Part shown: in pieces, positions 8,189 to 15,662 of the stretch
Numbering within the stretch: the stretch's first letter is position 1
Layout: each line of letters starts with the position of its first letter
Source: Acetobacter musti
GTDB taxonomy: Bacteria; Pseudomonadota; Alphaproteobacteria; Acetobacterales; Acetobacteraceae
NCBI RefSeq assembly: GCF_011516835.1
Contig: NZ_WOTB01000001.1
Span: forward strand, 124,001-188,000
Direction: 5' to 3'
DNA length: 64,000 bases
Program-made: the position numbers and the translations under genes
The notes under the pieces: model-generated
What the model was told of the DNA's origin: nothing
Database searches by the model: none
The model's input: only the letters and a program-made list of their open reading frames with translations

Positions 8189-8341
8189 ATGACCACGCTA
8201 CACGACCAGATCCAGATGCTGCGCGCCGAACTGACCAGCTTTCACCTCAGCCGTCGTGAGCGGGCCAAAATCGAGCGTGAACTGAACCAGGTATGCGCGC
8301 AATTCGCAGCAAAATGCCACGACGGGGAGGCCTCCGCGTAA
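8189..8341 (+). CDS. Small hypothetical protein, 50 aa
   Basis: Fifty codons from ATG 8189 to TAA 8341, preceded by AAAGGAGCAGGACG, a good ribosome site. The product is a charged, almost wholly alpha-helical peptide ('DQIQMLRAELTSFHLSRRER', 'AKIERELNQVCAQFAAKC') with coiled-coil character. I do not recognise a family. It sits just upstream of the HTH regulator and its operator. Confidence 0.6.
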   Translation: MTTLHDQIQMLRAELTSFHLSRRERAKIERELNQVCAQFAAKCHDGEASA

Positions 8342-8461
8342 GCGGGGGTCTTTTCGTCTGGTCGCCCGTACCGACGGCGGACCCCACTGACGGTCCTATC
8401 AGAAGCAGGACGCCGGTGTTTCCTCACTATCCAACTGAAAGAACGATATTGAATCTCCATT

Positions 8462-8482
8462 ATACGACTATTATAGTCGTAT
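8462..8482. promoter_or_regulatory. Operator dyad upstream of HTH regulator
   Basis: Perfect 9-bp inverted repeat ATACGACTA-TTA-TAGTCGTAT in an AT-rich island, 40 bp before the start of the XRE regulator. It very likely lies in the promoter and is a candidate autoregulatory site. Confidence 0.65.
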
Positions 8483-8511
8483 TTCTGGTGTGCATGCCCT
8501 GCATGTCGGAT

Positions 8512-8529
8512 GTGATCATGGATGATCAC
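8512..8529. promoter_or_regulatory. Palindrome covering the regulator's start codon
   Basis: GTGATCAT-GG-ATGATCAC, perfect 8-bp arms; the right arm begins with the ATG at 8522. No Shine-Dalgarno sequence is visible, so translation may start leaderless or the hairpin may control initiation. Confidence 0.5.
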
Positions 8530-8806
8530 TGGCCGACAGGTAAGGGCGGCACGGGCACTCCTGAACTGGACACAGGAACGGCTCGCTGAAAAAGCCCTCG
8601 TAGCATTGACCGCGCTCAAGCGCCTTGAATCCGAGCGTGGCCTTGGTGTCCATGAGGGCACGATCGACCAGGTCCGCCGCGCGCTGGAAGCAGCGGGCAT
8701 CCTGTTCATCGAGTCCGGGCAAGGGCGTGGTGTCATGTTTCTTCACGAGACTTCCGATCCACAGACGCGACAGGATGCGGGCCGTCGCAGACGCGCGCCG
8801 TCCTGA
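8522..8806 (+). CDS. XRE-family HTH transcriptional regulator
   Basis: 94 aa. 'MITGRQVRAARALLNWTQERLAEKALVALTALKRLES' is a Cro/C1-type HTH of the group usually beginning MITGxQxRAARALL, followed by 'TIDQVRRALEAAGILFIESG', the characteristic tail of these small repressors. It probably binds the dyad at 8462-8482 and controls itself and neighbouring element genes. The start codon lies inside a palindrome and lacks an obvious ribosome site. Confidence 0.82.
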   Translation: MITGRQVRAARALLNWTQERLAEKALVALTALKRLESERGLGVHEGTIDQVRRALEAAGILFIESGQGRGVMFLHETSDPQTRQDAGRRRRAPS

Positions 8807-8936
8807 TCGGCCTGGCCGCGCAGCCTTCCCACTCGGCCCCGCGTTGTTTTTTGCGTCAGCGCGGAACCGTCGAACGGTCGTCATTCCACGAATTTGTTAT
8901 CGAACCGATCCAACAGCGCTATCACGAGGGATCGTC

Positions 8937-9200
8937 ATGACCCACCCATCCTTCCAGGATCACCCGCCTCTGACGGCGCGTGTGAACGCCTATGACGAGC
9001 AGCATCTCGACCTTTATCTCCGCCTCCTGATCGCCGACGAGGAAGGTGCCGACTGGCGCGAAGTCGTTGCGGTGCTGTTCAAAATCGATCCTGTCTGTGA
9101 ACCCGTGCGCGCCAGGGCTGTTTACGACAACCATCTTGCACGGGCGCGCTGGATGACCAAAGCCGGCTACCGGCATTTGCTGGAGCCGCGCCTGCAATAG
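8937..9200 (+). CDS. DUF2285 domain protein
   Basis: 87 aa from ATG 8937, weakly preceded by ACGAGGGATCGTC. 'LYLRLLIADEEGADWREVVAVLFKID...' followed by 'LARARWMTKAGYRHLL' is a compact DUF2285 domain, a putative DNA-binding module resembling a sigma-factor or regulator HTH, common on conjugative elements. A second DUF2285 domain ends the broken gene at 9339-10125. Confidence 0.75.
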   Translation: MTHPSFQDHPPLTARVNAYDEQHLDLYLRLLIADEEGADWREVVAVLFKIDPVCEPVRARAVYDNHLARARWMTKAGYRHLLEPRLQ

Positions 9201-9338
9201 CCGGGCTTCGCCGGCCCACGCGCTGGTCCCCCACGGCACTCTCCCCAATAGAAAATCAGGGTCTATGCGCTCGCGGTTCCGATCCGGCTAATTGAGGCTG
9301 CCCCCTTGCCGTATGAGGGGCCAGACAGGGAGGTCACC

Positions 9339-10125
9339 ATGCCGACATCCTTCTGGCGTTCACAGGAAATACGCGACCGTATCAGCACTCTGGACCGTTC
9401 CGGTTTCGCCGTCGAGTTCCTGCGCCGCAACGCGACGTACCGTCGCGAGTATGCCCGCCTGCAACGACGCATCGCCCGCCGGGCAACGGACGCCGCCGCA
9501 GAGCGCGCGGCGTTCGCCGAACGCTGGGGGTTGGGCTTTTGTCCATGCTCCCGATGAACCCGCCCGCCGCGGCCGCATGGTCTGGAGGCCCGAGGTCTCC
9601 CCGGCCACGCTGATTCTCACGCCGGCACCCTCGGGTTTCGCGACGGTGACCCCGATCGAACCCGCCATGCTGGGGAATATCCTGGCCCGTCACGACGATG
9701 CGGATGGCGGGTGGCTTACGATCGGCGACGCGGTTGGCGATCTCTTTCTTCGGCTTCTGGACCCTTCGGCCTTGCAACGCCCCGCCGTGCTGCTGCCGCT
9801 GGACGCTGCCGGCGAGCTTCGTCTCGACGTGGCGTTGCGCTTTTTCCGGCATCTGCGTGGCAGCCGCGTTGCCCTGCTTCCACGCGCGCTCCAGCTCACG
9901 CCGCTCCAGCGTGCGCGGCAGATTCAGCTTCTGATCGCCTTCGACATTCAGGAAATTGGTGGCGGCCCACGTGAGGTCGCCATAGCCGCCGGCCGTTCAT
10001 GGCAGGCGATTTTACCTTCCATCGAGTGGAAGAACACTGCGGCGCGGCGCTTTGCGGATCGCCTGATTCAGGACGCAGAGAACCGGGTAAACGGCGGTTA
10101 CCTGGATTTCTTACACGGCAAATAG
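9339..10125 (+). pseudogene. DUF6499-DUF2285 protein gene, frameshifted
   Basis: The gene starts at ATG 9339 behind GGGAGG and encodes 'SGFAVEFLRRNATYRREYARL', the DUF6499 signature, as far as '...ERWGLGF'. There the frame runs into TGA at 9555-9557. The continuation lies in another frame ('FVHAPDEPARRGRMVWRPEVS...') and ends with a DUF2285 domain ('EIGGGPREVAIAAGRSWQAI...', 'VNGGYLDFLHGK'). Removing one T from the TTTT at 9537-9540 restores a single 261-residue protein. The break is a recent mutation, a sequencing error or, less likely, programmed slippage. Confidence 0.8.
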
Positions 10126-10347
10126 CATCAGCCGTTTTTCGCTCTCCTGCGCTGTTTCCCTCCATTTTTTCGACGCTGGCCTGCGCCCGGCTGCGCACGG
10201 TAACTCTTGCGCGCGTCATGGTCCGCCGAAGGTGGACACTGAGTCTGAAAAATCTTCGTCCACCCCCAACGCCTGCTTTCTTCGCCACCGTCATCCCGAT
10301 CCGCCGCGACTTCGCCGCGACGCTTCAAAACCGGACGGAGGCATATC

Positions 10348-10599
10348 ATGCTCAACAGACCCACGCCCTCACCGGCGCGCTATCTGCGCACCCATGAGGC
10401 TGCGCAAATTCTCGGACTTTCGCCGCGCACACTGGAAAAATATCGCTGCCACGGTACAGGACCGACGTTCCGCAAGCTTGGTGGTCGCGTCGTCTATCTG
10501 ATCGATGACCTCGACGTATGGGCAGCCGCCGGTGCGTGCAAATCCACCTCCGACCCGAATTATGACGCGGCGCGTGCCGCCGGGCATGACCCACGATGA
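10348..10599 (+). CDS. Small HTH (AlpA/excisionase-type) DNA-binding protein
   Basis: 83 aa. 'YLRTHEAAQILGLSPRTLEKYRCHGTGPTFRKLGGRVVYLIDDLDVW' is the HTH_17/MerR-like wing-helix fold of AlpA and excisionase proteins. It is translationally coupled (ATGA) to repA, so it may regulate replication as well as excision. The 220 bp upstream are gene-free and contain CCGCCGAAGGTGG-like dyads but nothing decisive. Confidence 0.82.
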   Translation: MLNRPTPSPARYLRTHEAAQILGLSPRTLEKYRCHGTGPTFRKLGGRVVYLIDDLDVWAAAGACKSTSDPNYDAARAAGHDPR

Positions 10600-11687
10600 A
10601 TGCCGCGCCGGGTATTCCGCGTTCCAGGCGCGCAAGCGAACGCAACAGGCTCGACCCGTTCGTGGTCTCCGGCGGGGATGCCAGCCCGCGCGATCAGCGC
10701 GACCTGATGGAGCGACCGTTCTTCTCGCTCGCGAAGACAAAGCGCACGGTGCCGATCTTCTATGAAGCCGGTGACGTCCGTGTCGAAGTCTTCGGCATGC
10801 CCGACCATGGCATGGCGACGATCTGGGACGCCGATGTGCTGATCTGGGCCGCCAGCCAGATCGTCGAGGCGGAAAATCTTGGTCTTACGACATCGCGCTT
10901 CCTGCGCTTCACGCCCTATCAGCTTCTGAGCAGTATCGGGCGTCAGACGGGAGCGCGGGATTATGGGCTACTCAAGGCGGCACTGACCCGGCTCCAGTCC
11001 ACCGTGGTCGCCACTACGATCCGCAACGGCCAGAACTGGCGCCGTCAGCAGTTCTCCTGGATCACCGAATGGGAGATCTGTGCCAGCCAGACGGGCCGCG
11101 CCGCTGGTGTCGAGATCGTCATTCCCGAATGGTTCTATCGCGGCGTGATCGACCGCTCGCTCGTGCTTGCCATCGACCCGGCCTATTTCCGCCTCACCGG
11201 CGGCATCGAACGCTGGCTCTATCGCATCGCCCGCAAGCATGCTGGCCGCCAGCGTGCGGGCTGGACCTTCGAGATCGCCCATCTGCATGCGAAATCCGGC
11301 AGCCTGGTGCGTGTCTCGGATTTCGCCATCCAGATCCGGCATATCGCCGCCCGCCAGTCGTTGCCCGGCTATCGCCTGGGCATCGAGCGCGACGGCGCGC
11401 GCGAATTGCTCCGCATCCTGCCGGCCGACTTATCCACAATTCCTGTGGATAACCATGTGAATGGTATCGGGATTTCACACGCAACCCTTATCGGGACATC
11501 ACACGCAGGACTATCGGGACTTCGCACGCACGAATCGCAGCTAAGTCTTTGGCCTGAAACGGCGATTCCGGCCCTTAACTTATCTAACTTAGAATCTAAC
11601 TCTTATGTTGATGGGGCGGGCCGCCTTGCGGATAACGGCCCTGGTCCCTCCGTTTCCGGCCCAAAAGCACGCGGAGACGGGCCATGA
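10596..11687 (+). CDS. repA: Replication initiator protein A (RepA)
   Basis: 363 aa. 'RDLMERPFFSLAKTKRTVPIFYEAGDVRVEVFGMPDHGMATIWDADVLIWAASQI', the 'RFTPYQLLSSIGRQTG' segment and 'LAIDPAYFRLTGGIERWLYRIARKHAG' are the conserved core of the RPA-type plasmid initiator family. It binds iterons and recruits host DnaA and helicase. From about residue 279 the coding sequence doubles as an origin (two DnaA boxes and three iterons), so the C-terminus is low-complexity and unlikely to be structural. The start overlaps the HTH gene stop and the stop overlaps parA (ATGA). Confidence 0.88.
   Translation: MNAAPGIPRSRRASERNRLDPFVVSGGDASPRDQRDLMERPFFSLAKTKRTVPIFYEAGDVRVEVFGMPDHGMATIWDADVLIWAASQIVEAENLGLTTSRFLRFTPYQLLSSIGRQTGARDYGLLKAALTRLQSTVVATTIRNGQNWRRQQFSWITEWEICASQTGRAAGVEIVIPEWFYRGVIDRSLVLAIDPAYFRLTGGIERWLYRIARKHAGRQRAGWTFEIAHLHAKSGSLVRVSDFAIQIRHIAARQSLPGYRLGIERDGARELLRILPADLSTIPVDNHVNGIGISHATLIGTSHAGLSGLRTHESQLSLWPETAIPALNLSNLESNSYVDGAGRLADNGPGPSVSGPKARGDGP
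11430..11605. other. Putative replication origin inside the 3' end of repA
   Basis: Components in order: DnaA box TTATCCACA (11430-11438) and its exact inverse TGTGGATAA (11444-11452); three 19-bp iterons (11465-11530); and an AT-rich tract (11574-11605) with TCTAACT repeats at 11583-11589 and 11595-11601 and a related CTTAACT at 11574-11580, a candidate unwinding element. Both DnaA boxes match the Escherichia coli consensus exactly. All of this lies within the repA reading frame. Confidence 0.75.
11465..11530 (+). repeat. Three direct iterons (RepA-binding candidates)
   Basis: TATCGGGATTTCACACGCA (11465-11483), TATCGGGACATCACACGCA (11489-11507) and TATCGGGACTTCGCACGCA (11512-11530). Starts are 24 and 23 bp apart. 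The 23-bp step breaks the codon phase, so the repetition is conserved as DNA rather than as protein. Confidence 0.85.
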
Positions 11688-12322
11688 TCGTGGCCCTCCT
11701 CAACCAGAAGGGCGGCGTCGGCAAGACGACGCTGGCGCTGCATCTCGCGGGCCAATGGGCTCGGGAAGGCCGGCGCGTGACGGTCATCGATGCCGACCCG
11801 CAGGGCTCGGCGCTGGACTGGTCGGCGCAGCGCGCACGGGAGGGACTGCCCCGCCTGTTCGGCGTGATCGGCCTGGCGCGCGACACGCTGCATCACGAGG
11901 CGCCGGAACTGGCTCAGGGGGTGGATCACGTCGTCATCGACGGTCCGCCTCGGGTGGCGGCGCTGCTGCGCTCCGCCCTGCTGGCGGCCGATCTGGTGCT
12001 GATCCCGGTGCAGCCTTCGCCGTTCGACGGCTGGGCCTCGGCCGAAATGCTGCGGCTGCTGGCGGAAGCGCGGCTCTTCCGTCCCGGTCTGCTGGCCCGT
12101 TTCGTGCTGAACCGCTGCGCCGCGCGCACGGTGATCGCCCGCGAAACCCGGCTGGCGCTGGTGGGGCATGAGCCGGCGGCGCTGGCAGCGCGGATCGGCC
12201 AGCGGGTCGCGTTCGCCGACATGGCGCGCACCGGCCGCCTGGTCTGCGACTTGCGCCCGCAGGGGATTGCCGCCCGCGAAATCGCCGCACTGACAGCCGA
12301 GATTGGGGGGCTGGTGTCATGA
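11684..12322 (+). CDS. parA: ParA-family partition ATPase
   Basis: 212 aa. A deviant Walker A motif KGGVGKTT (residues 9-16), 'VTVIDADPQGSALDW' (switch I) and 'HVVIDGPPRV' (Walker B) identify a short ParA without an N-terminal HTH. It forms a nucleoid-bound ATPase that segregates the replicon together with a DNA-binding partner, here the ribbon-helix-helix protein at 13059 and/or the ParB-like protein at 1. Overlaps at both ends place it in the repA operon. Confidence 0.92.
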   Translation: MIVALLNQKGGVGKTTLALHLAGQWAREGRRVTVIDADPQGSALDWSAQRAREGLPRLFGVIGLARDTLHHEAPELAQGVDHVVIDGPPRVAALLRSALLAADLVLIPVQPSPFDGWASAEMLRLLAEARLFRPGLLARFVLNRCAARTVIARETRLALVGHEPAALAARIGQRVAFADMARTGRLVCDLRPQGIAAREIAALTAEIGGLVS

Positions 12323-13062
12323 CCCTGCTGACCGGCGACAGCGCGCTCCTGATGCCCTGGCACGGCCCCTACGACATGATCCTGGTCGATCCCCCCTATG
12401 GCGATACGTCGCTCGCATGGGACCGGCGCATAGCGGATTGGCCCGGCAAGGCGCTCGCTGCCCTGAAACCCAGCGGCTCGCTCTGGGTTTTCGGCTCCCT
12501 GCGGAGTTTCCTTGCATCCAACGCGGCATTTCGGAATGCGGGCTGGAAATATGCCCAGGAACTGGTCTGGGAGAAGCAGAACGGTTCCAGCTTCCATGCC
12601 GATCGGTTCCGGCGCGTGCATGAACTGATCGTCCAGTTCTATCGCGACGATACGCCCTGGCGCGCCGTCTACAACGTGGTTCCGACCACGTCCGACGCAC
12701 GGGCACGCACGGTACGACGGAAACACCGGCCGCCCCACATGGGTCGGATCGATGCCGGTCGTTACGTCAGCGAGGACGGTGGCCCGCGCCTGATGCGCTC
12801 CGTGATTCCGGTCCGTAATACGCATGGCCGGGCCATCCACCCGACCGAGAAGCCGGTGGCGTTGCTGGAGATCCTGATCCGCACGAGCTGCCCACCGGGT
12901 GGCCTGGTGGGCGACTGGTTCGCCGGCTCGGGGGCTGCTGGCGTCGCCTGTCGGCTCGCCGGTCGGCGCTATGTCGGCTGCGAGATCGATCCTGTCATGG
13001 CGCAGAAAGCGCGCGACCGTATCGCGTCCGTGCTGCCGCTCGGCGAGGGAATATCGCCATGA
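12319..13062 (+). CDS. Site-specific DNA adenine methyltransferase (beta-class order)
   Basis: 247 aa. Catalytic DPPY at residues 24-27 precedes the AdoMet-binding 'GDWFAGSGAAGVACRLAGRRYVGCEID' near the C-terminus, the motif order of beta-class N6-adenine (or N4-cytosine) methyltransferases; 'HPTEKPVALLEILIR' is the usual motif between them. No restriction gene is adjacent, so this is an orphan methylase. Its place between parA and the RHH gene suggests a role in origin or transfer-DNA marking, or in avoiding host restriction; that is inference. Confidence 0.88.
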   Translation: MTLLTGDSALLMPWHGPYDMILVDPPYGDTSLAWDRRIADWPGKALAALKPSGSLWVFGSLRSFLASNAAFRNAGWKYAQELVWEKQNGSSFHADRFRRVHELIVQFYRDDTPWRAVYNVVPTTSDARARTVRRKHRPPHMGRIDAGRYVSEDGGPRLMRSVIPVRNTHGRAIHPTEKPVALLEILIRTSCPPGGLVGDWFAGSGAAGVACRLAGRRYVGCEIDPVMAQKARDRIASVLPLGEGISP

Positions 13063-13301
13063 CAGAGCGTCGCACGCTACCCGGCTTCGCGTCGCGCCCC
13101 GCCGACCCGGAACGCTGGGTCAAGGCGCCGGACAAGCCTGCGGCTGCCAACCACTTCACCGCCCGGCTGACCATCGACGTCACGCCGGCGCTGCGCGCCC
13201 GCATCAAGGTCGCGGCGTTCCAGCGCGGCATGACCGTCGCCGACATGCTGCGCGCGCTGCTCGCCCGTGAGTTCCCTGACAATCCCGGAGACGTGCCATG
13301 A
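13059..13301 (+). CDS. Ribbon-helix-helix protein, ParG-like partition partner
   Basis: 80 aa. A flexible basic N-terminus (about 1-30) precedes 'HFTARLTIDVTPALRARIKVAAFQRGMTVADMLRALLAREF', a ribbon-helix-helix DNA-binding domain. Small RHH proteins beside a short ParA typically bind the centromere and activate the ATPase (ParG, Omega). It is coupled by 4-bp overlaps on both sides. Confidence 0.78.
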   Translation: MTERRTLPGFASRPADPERWVKAPDKPAAANHFTARLTIDVTPALRARIKVAAFQRGMTVADMLRALLAREFPDNPGDVP

Positions 13302-13798
13302 ACGGACGATTTTCTACGCCGCCGCATCGCCGCGCGGCGTCGCTGACCCATGTCGAACTGACCTGGATCGAGAAGCGTATCGAGCACTGGTTGCGCTTCG
13401 GCCACCGCGTTGACGAACAGATCCTTGATGGTCGCCGCCGCATTTCCAGTTTCGCGCCGGGCAGCATCTTCGCCTTCGTCCGCTGGGCGTCGAACGATCT
13501 GGGAGCCACGGTCTCCCGCGTGGACATCGTGCGGGCGGTGGAAGCAGGAAGTCCATTCCAGACTCTGCCATTTGTGCGTCCCGGTGGCGAAATCCTCCTG
13601 CGTGTCGATAGCTGGCCGAGGGTCGAGCGCGTGCTTCGGGCGATCGACGCTGTTGACGCGCTGGGCATCGACCCGGCGGATGCCGCGCCCGATTACTGGC
13701 GGCATCTCCACCATCGCATCACTGCCGGACATGAGCCCCGCAGCTACACGCGCGAGCAGCACGCAGCCTGGCTCAAGCGGCGGCAGGTGACGTCATGA
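13298..13798 (+). CDS. DUF2840 family protein
   Basis: 166 aa. 'LTHVELTWIEKRIEHWLRFG', 'SFAPGSIFAFVRWASNDLGATVSRVDIVRAV' and 'PYxxxP'-like central segment ending in 'LGIDPADAAPDYWRHLHHRI' match DUF2840, a family of unknown function regularly encoded directly before traF in these elements. It is cytoplasmic. It lies in a run of genes joined by 4-bp overlaps from repA onward. Confidence 0.82.
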   Translation: MNGRFSTPPHRRAASLTHVELTWIEKRIEHWLRFGHRVDEQILDGRRRISSFAPGSIFAFVRWASNDLGATVSRVDIVRAVEAGSPFQTLPFVRPGGEILLRVDSWPRVERVLRAIDAVDALGIDPADAAPDYWRHLHHRITAGHEPRSYTREQHAAWLKRRQVTS

Positions 13799-14352
13799 CC
13801 CGGCGTGGCTGGTTCTTCGCCACCTATTTCGCGGTGCTCGGTGTGGGCGTTTCGCTGGCCCTGCATCCTATGCCCCGGCTGATCTGGAACGAAACGGCGA
13901 GCGTGCCCGTCGGGCTTTATCGGCTGCACACGGACCCTGCGCCGCATGTCGGCGATCTGGCCGCTGTCCGTCTGCCCGAGCGCGAGGCGATGCTGCTGGC
14001 GACGCGCGGCTACCTCCCTCTCGGTGTGCCCCTGCTCAAACCTGTAGCGGCCATCGCAGGGCAGTTCGTGTGCCGTACCGGACAACGCATCACCATCGAC
14101 GGAAAATTCGCTGGCGACGCGCGATCCGTCGATCATCGTGGTCGCCCGCTGCCCGTCTGGCGGGGTTGCCAACACCTCGATCCCGGCCAGGTCTTCGTCA
14201 TGAATCCGGCCGAGCCACGCAGTCTCGATGGCCGATATTTTGGCGCGCTGCCCCTCTCCACCGTCATCGGCCGAGCCACTCCGGTCTGGCTTCCATCCGG
14301 GAGCGGCCAGGCCGTCGCCTTATCCTCCAATCCATCCGCGAAAGGACACTAA
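13795..14352 (+). CDS. traF: Conjugal-transfer signal peptidase TraF
   Basis: 185 aa. One N-terminal membrane segment (about 7-24) is followed by 'NETASVPVGLY' containing the catalytic Ser36 and 'LPLGVPLLKPVAA' containing Lys82, the Ser/Lys dyad of S26-type TraF peptidases. 'DGRYFGALPLSTVIGRATPVW' is the usual C-terminal box. TraF processes and cyclises the TrbC pilin precursor (gene at 48456), linking this end of the element to the distant trb operon. Confidence 0.88.
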   Translation: MTRRGWFFATYFAVLGVGVSLALHPMPRLIWNETASVPVGLYRLHTDPAPHVGDLAAVRLPEREAMLLATRGYLPLGVPLLKPVAAIAGQFVCRTGQRITIDGKFAGDARSVDHRGRPLPVWRGCQHLDPGQVFVMNPAEPRSLDGRYFGALPLSTVIGRATPVWLPSGSGQAVALSSNPSAKGH

Positions 14353-14353
14353 G

Positions 14354-14692
14354 ATGGCACAGATCGGTCTTTTCACCCGCACCAAAACCGGCTTTGCCGG
14401 GCGTATTCGCACCCTTACCGTGACGCAGGATCTTATCCTCATTCCGGCCGATTTTTCCGACGCCGAACATGCACCGGATTATCGCATCCATCTCACCGAT
14501 GCCGACGGTCCGGAGGTCGGCGCAGGCTGGAAACGCACCGGCGAGAGGGCCGGTGAATACGTCGCCGTAGCACTCGACGATCCCGCCTTCACGCAGCCCA
14601 TCCGGGCCAATCTCTTCCGCACCGCCGACGACCGCGCGGTCTGGGTGCTGAACTGGACGCGCCCGTCAAAGCGCGCCGAAAGAGGAGATTGA
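14354..14692 (+). CDS. DUF736 family protein, second copy
   Basis: 112 aa from ATG 14354 behind GAAAGGACACTAAG; longer in-frame alternatives upstream overlap traF and lack a ribosome site. 'MAQIGLFTRTKTGFAGRIRTLT', 'GAGWKRTGERAGEYVAVALDDPAFTQPIRANLF' and 'VWVLNWTRP' follow the DUF736 plan but are well diverged from the copy at 7522, so this is an old paralogue. Confidence 0.87.
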   Translation: MAQIGLFTRTKTGFAGRIRTLTVTQDLILIPADFSDAEHAPDYRIHLTDADGPEVGAGWKRTGERAGEYVAVALDDPAFTQPIRANLFRTADDRAVWVLNWTRPSKRAERGD

Positions 14693-14696
14693 GACG

Positions 14697-15368
14697 ATGC
14701 GACCCGCGTTCTTCCTCGCTGTCGGCATCACCGCGATCGGCGTATTAGCTGCTGCCGACCAGACACGGGCGGCGTCGGTTTCGACACTCGCCGACACCGA
14801 TTCTTTTGCTGCCCAAATCGCTGAGGCAGTCCGCCGTTTCGACGTTCCTACCACCTGGATACGGGCGGTGATGCGTGCTGAAAGCGGCGGTGATACCAGT
14901 GCGATTTCGTCGAAAGGCGCGCTCGGCCTCATGCAGATCATGCCCGCGACCTGGGCCGACCTGCGTGTCCGCTATGGGCTGGGAACTGATCCATTCGATG
15001 TGCATGACAACATTCTCGCGGGTGCCGCGTATCTGCGCGAGATGCACGATCGCTACGGATCACCGGGGTTTCTCGCAGCCTATAATGCCGGACCGGGACG
15101 CTACGAGGACTTCCGCGATCGGCAACGTCCGCTGCCGCCCGAAACCCTCGCCTATGTCGCCGGTCTTCTGCCTCTTCTCGGCCAGAACGGTGACGCAATA
15201 CCGCTTCCGGCGGCGCGTCCCGATCCCCTGGCCTGGAGACGCGCGCCGATCTTTTTCGCACGCGCGAACGATGCGTCTGCCAACATCACCGCACGCGATC
15301 TGTTGCCTATTGCACCGCACTCCGCTGGCCTGTTCGTGACGGTTTCTGACAGGGAGTCGGCACCATGA
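14697..15368 (+). CDS. Lytic transglycosylase (VirB1/TrbN-like)
   Basis: 223 aa. A signal peptide (about 1-25, ending 'TRAAS') leads to an SLT domain: 'WIRAVMRAESGGDTSAISSKGALGLMQIMP' with catalytic Glu62, then 'NILAGAAYLREMHDRYGSPGFLAAYNAGPG'. It cleaves peptidoglycan in the periplasm to open a passage for the secretion channel. The tail after about 160 is Pro/Ala-rich and not conserved. Confidence 0.9.
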   Translation: MRPAFFLAVGITAIGVLAAADQTRAASVSTLADTDSFAAQIAEAVRRFDVPTTWIRAVMRAESGGDTSAISSKGALGLMQIMPATWADLRVRYGLGTDPFDVHDNILAGAAYLREMHDRYGSPGFLAAYNAGPGRYEDFRDRQRPLPPETLAYVAGLLPLLGQNGDAIPLPAARPDPLAWRRAPIFFARANDASANITARDLLPIAPHSAGLFVTVSDRESAP

Positions 15369-15662
15369 CCATGCCGAATCCGCCTCTCCTTACCGCCCAT
15401 TCGCAGCCGGTCGCAGGTCAGCGCATAATCGTGGTCCGGCGTGGTCCAGCGTTTCTCATGACGGATCGTAGCAGGGATCAGGGACCGCACTGGGTCTGGG
15501 CAAAGGAGAGGCGAGATAAAAGGGCGCACATTGCGCCTCGGTTGGGGTGTTGGTTTTCCAGCGTTTTTTCCTTTCCTACACAATGTTTCTCCCTCTCCGC
15601 CAATGTTTGCCGACCCTACTTTTCCTTGTTGCACCTGTCTTTTTCGCACATTGGGGGCGCCA
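15369..15662. other. Spacer before the relaxase gene, candidate oriT region
   Basis: 294 bp. An open frame beginning ATGA at 15365 runs 104 codons through it and into the relaxase gene, but the second half encodes an improbable Ser/Phe/Cys-rich peptide, so I do not call it. The spacer has a dyad GGCGCA (15523-15528)/TGCGCC (15532-15537) and then a strongly pyrimidine-rich top strand up to 15650. Origins of transfer commonly lie beside the relaxase gene. I cannot identify a nic site. Confidence 0.4.
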
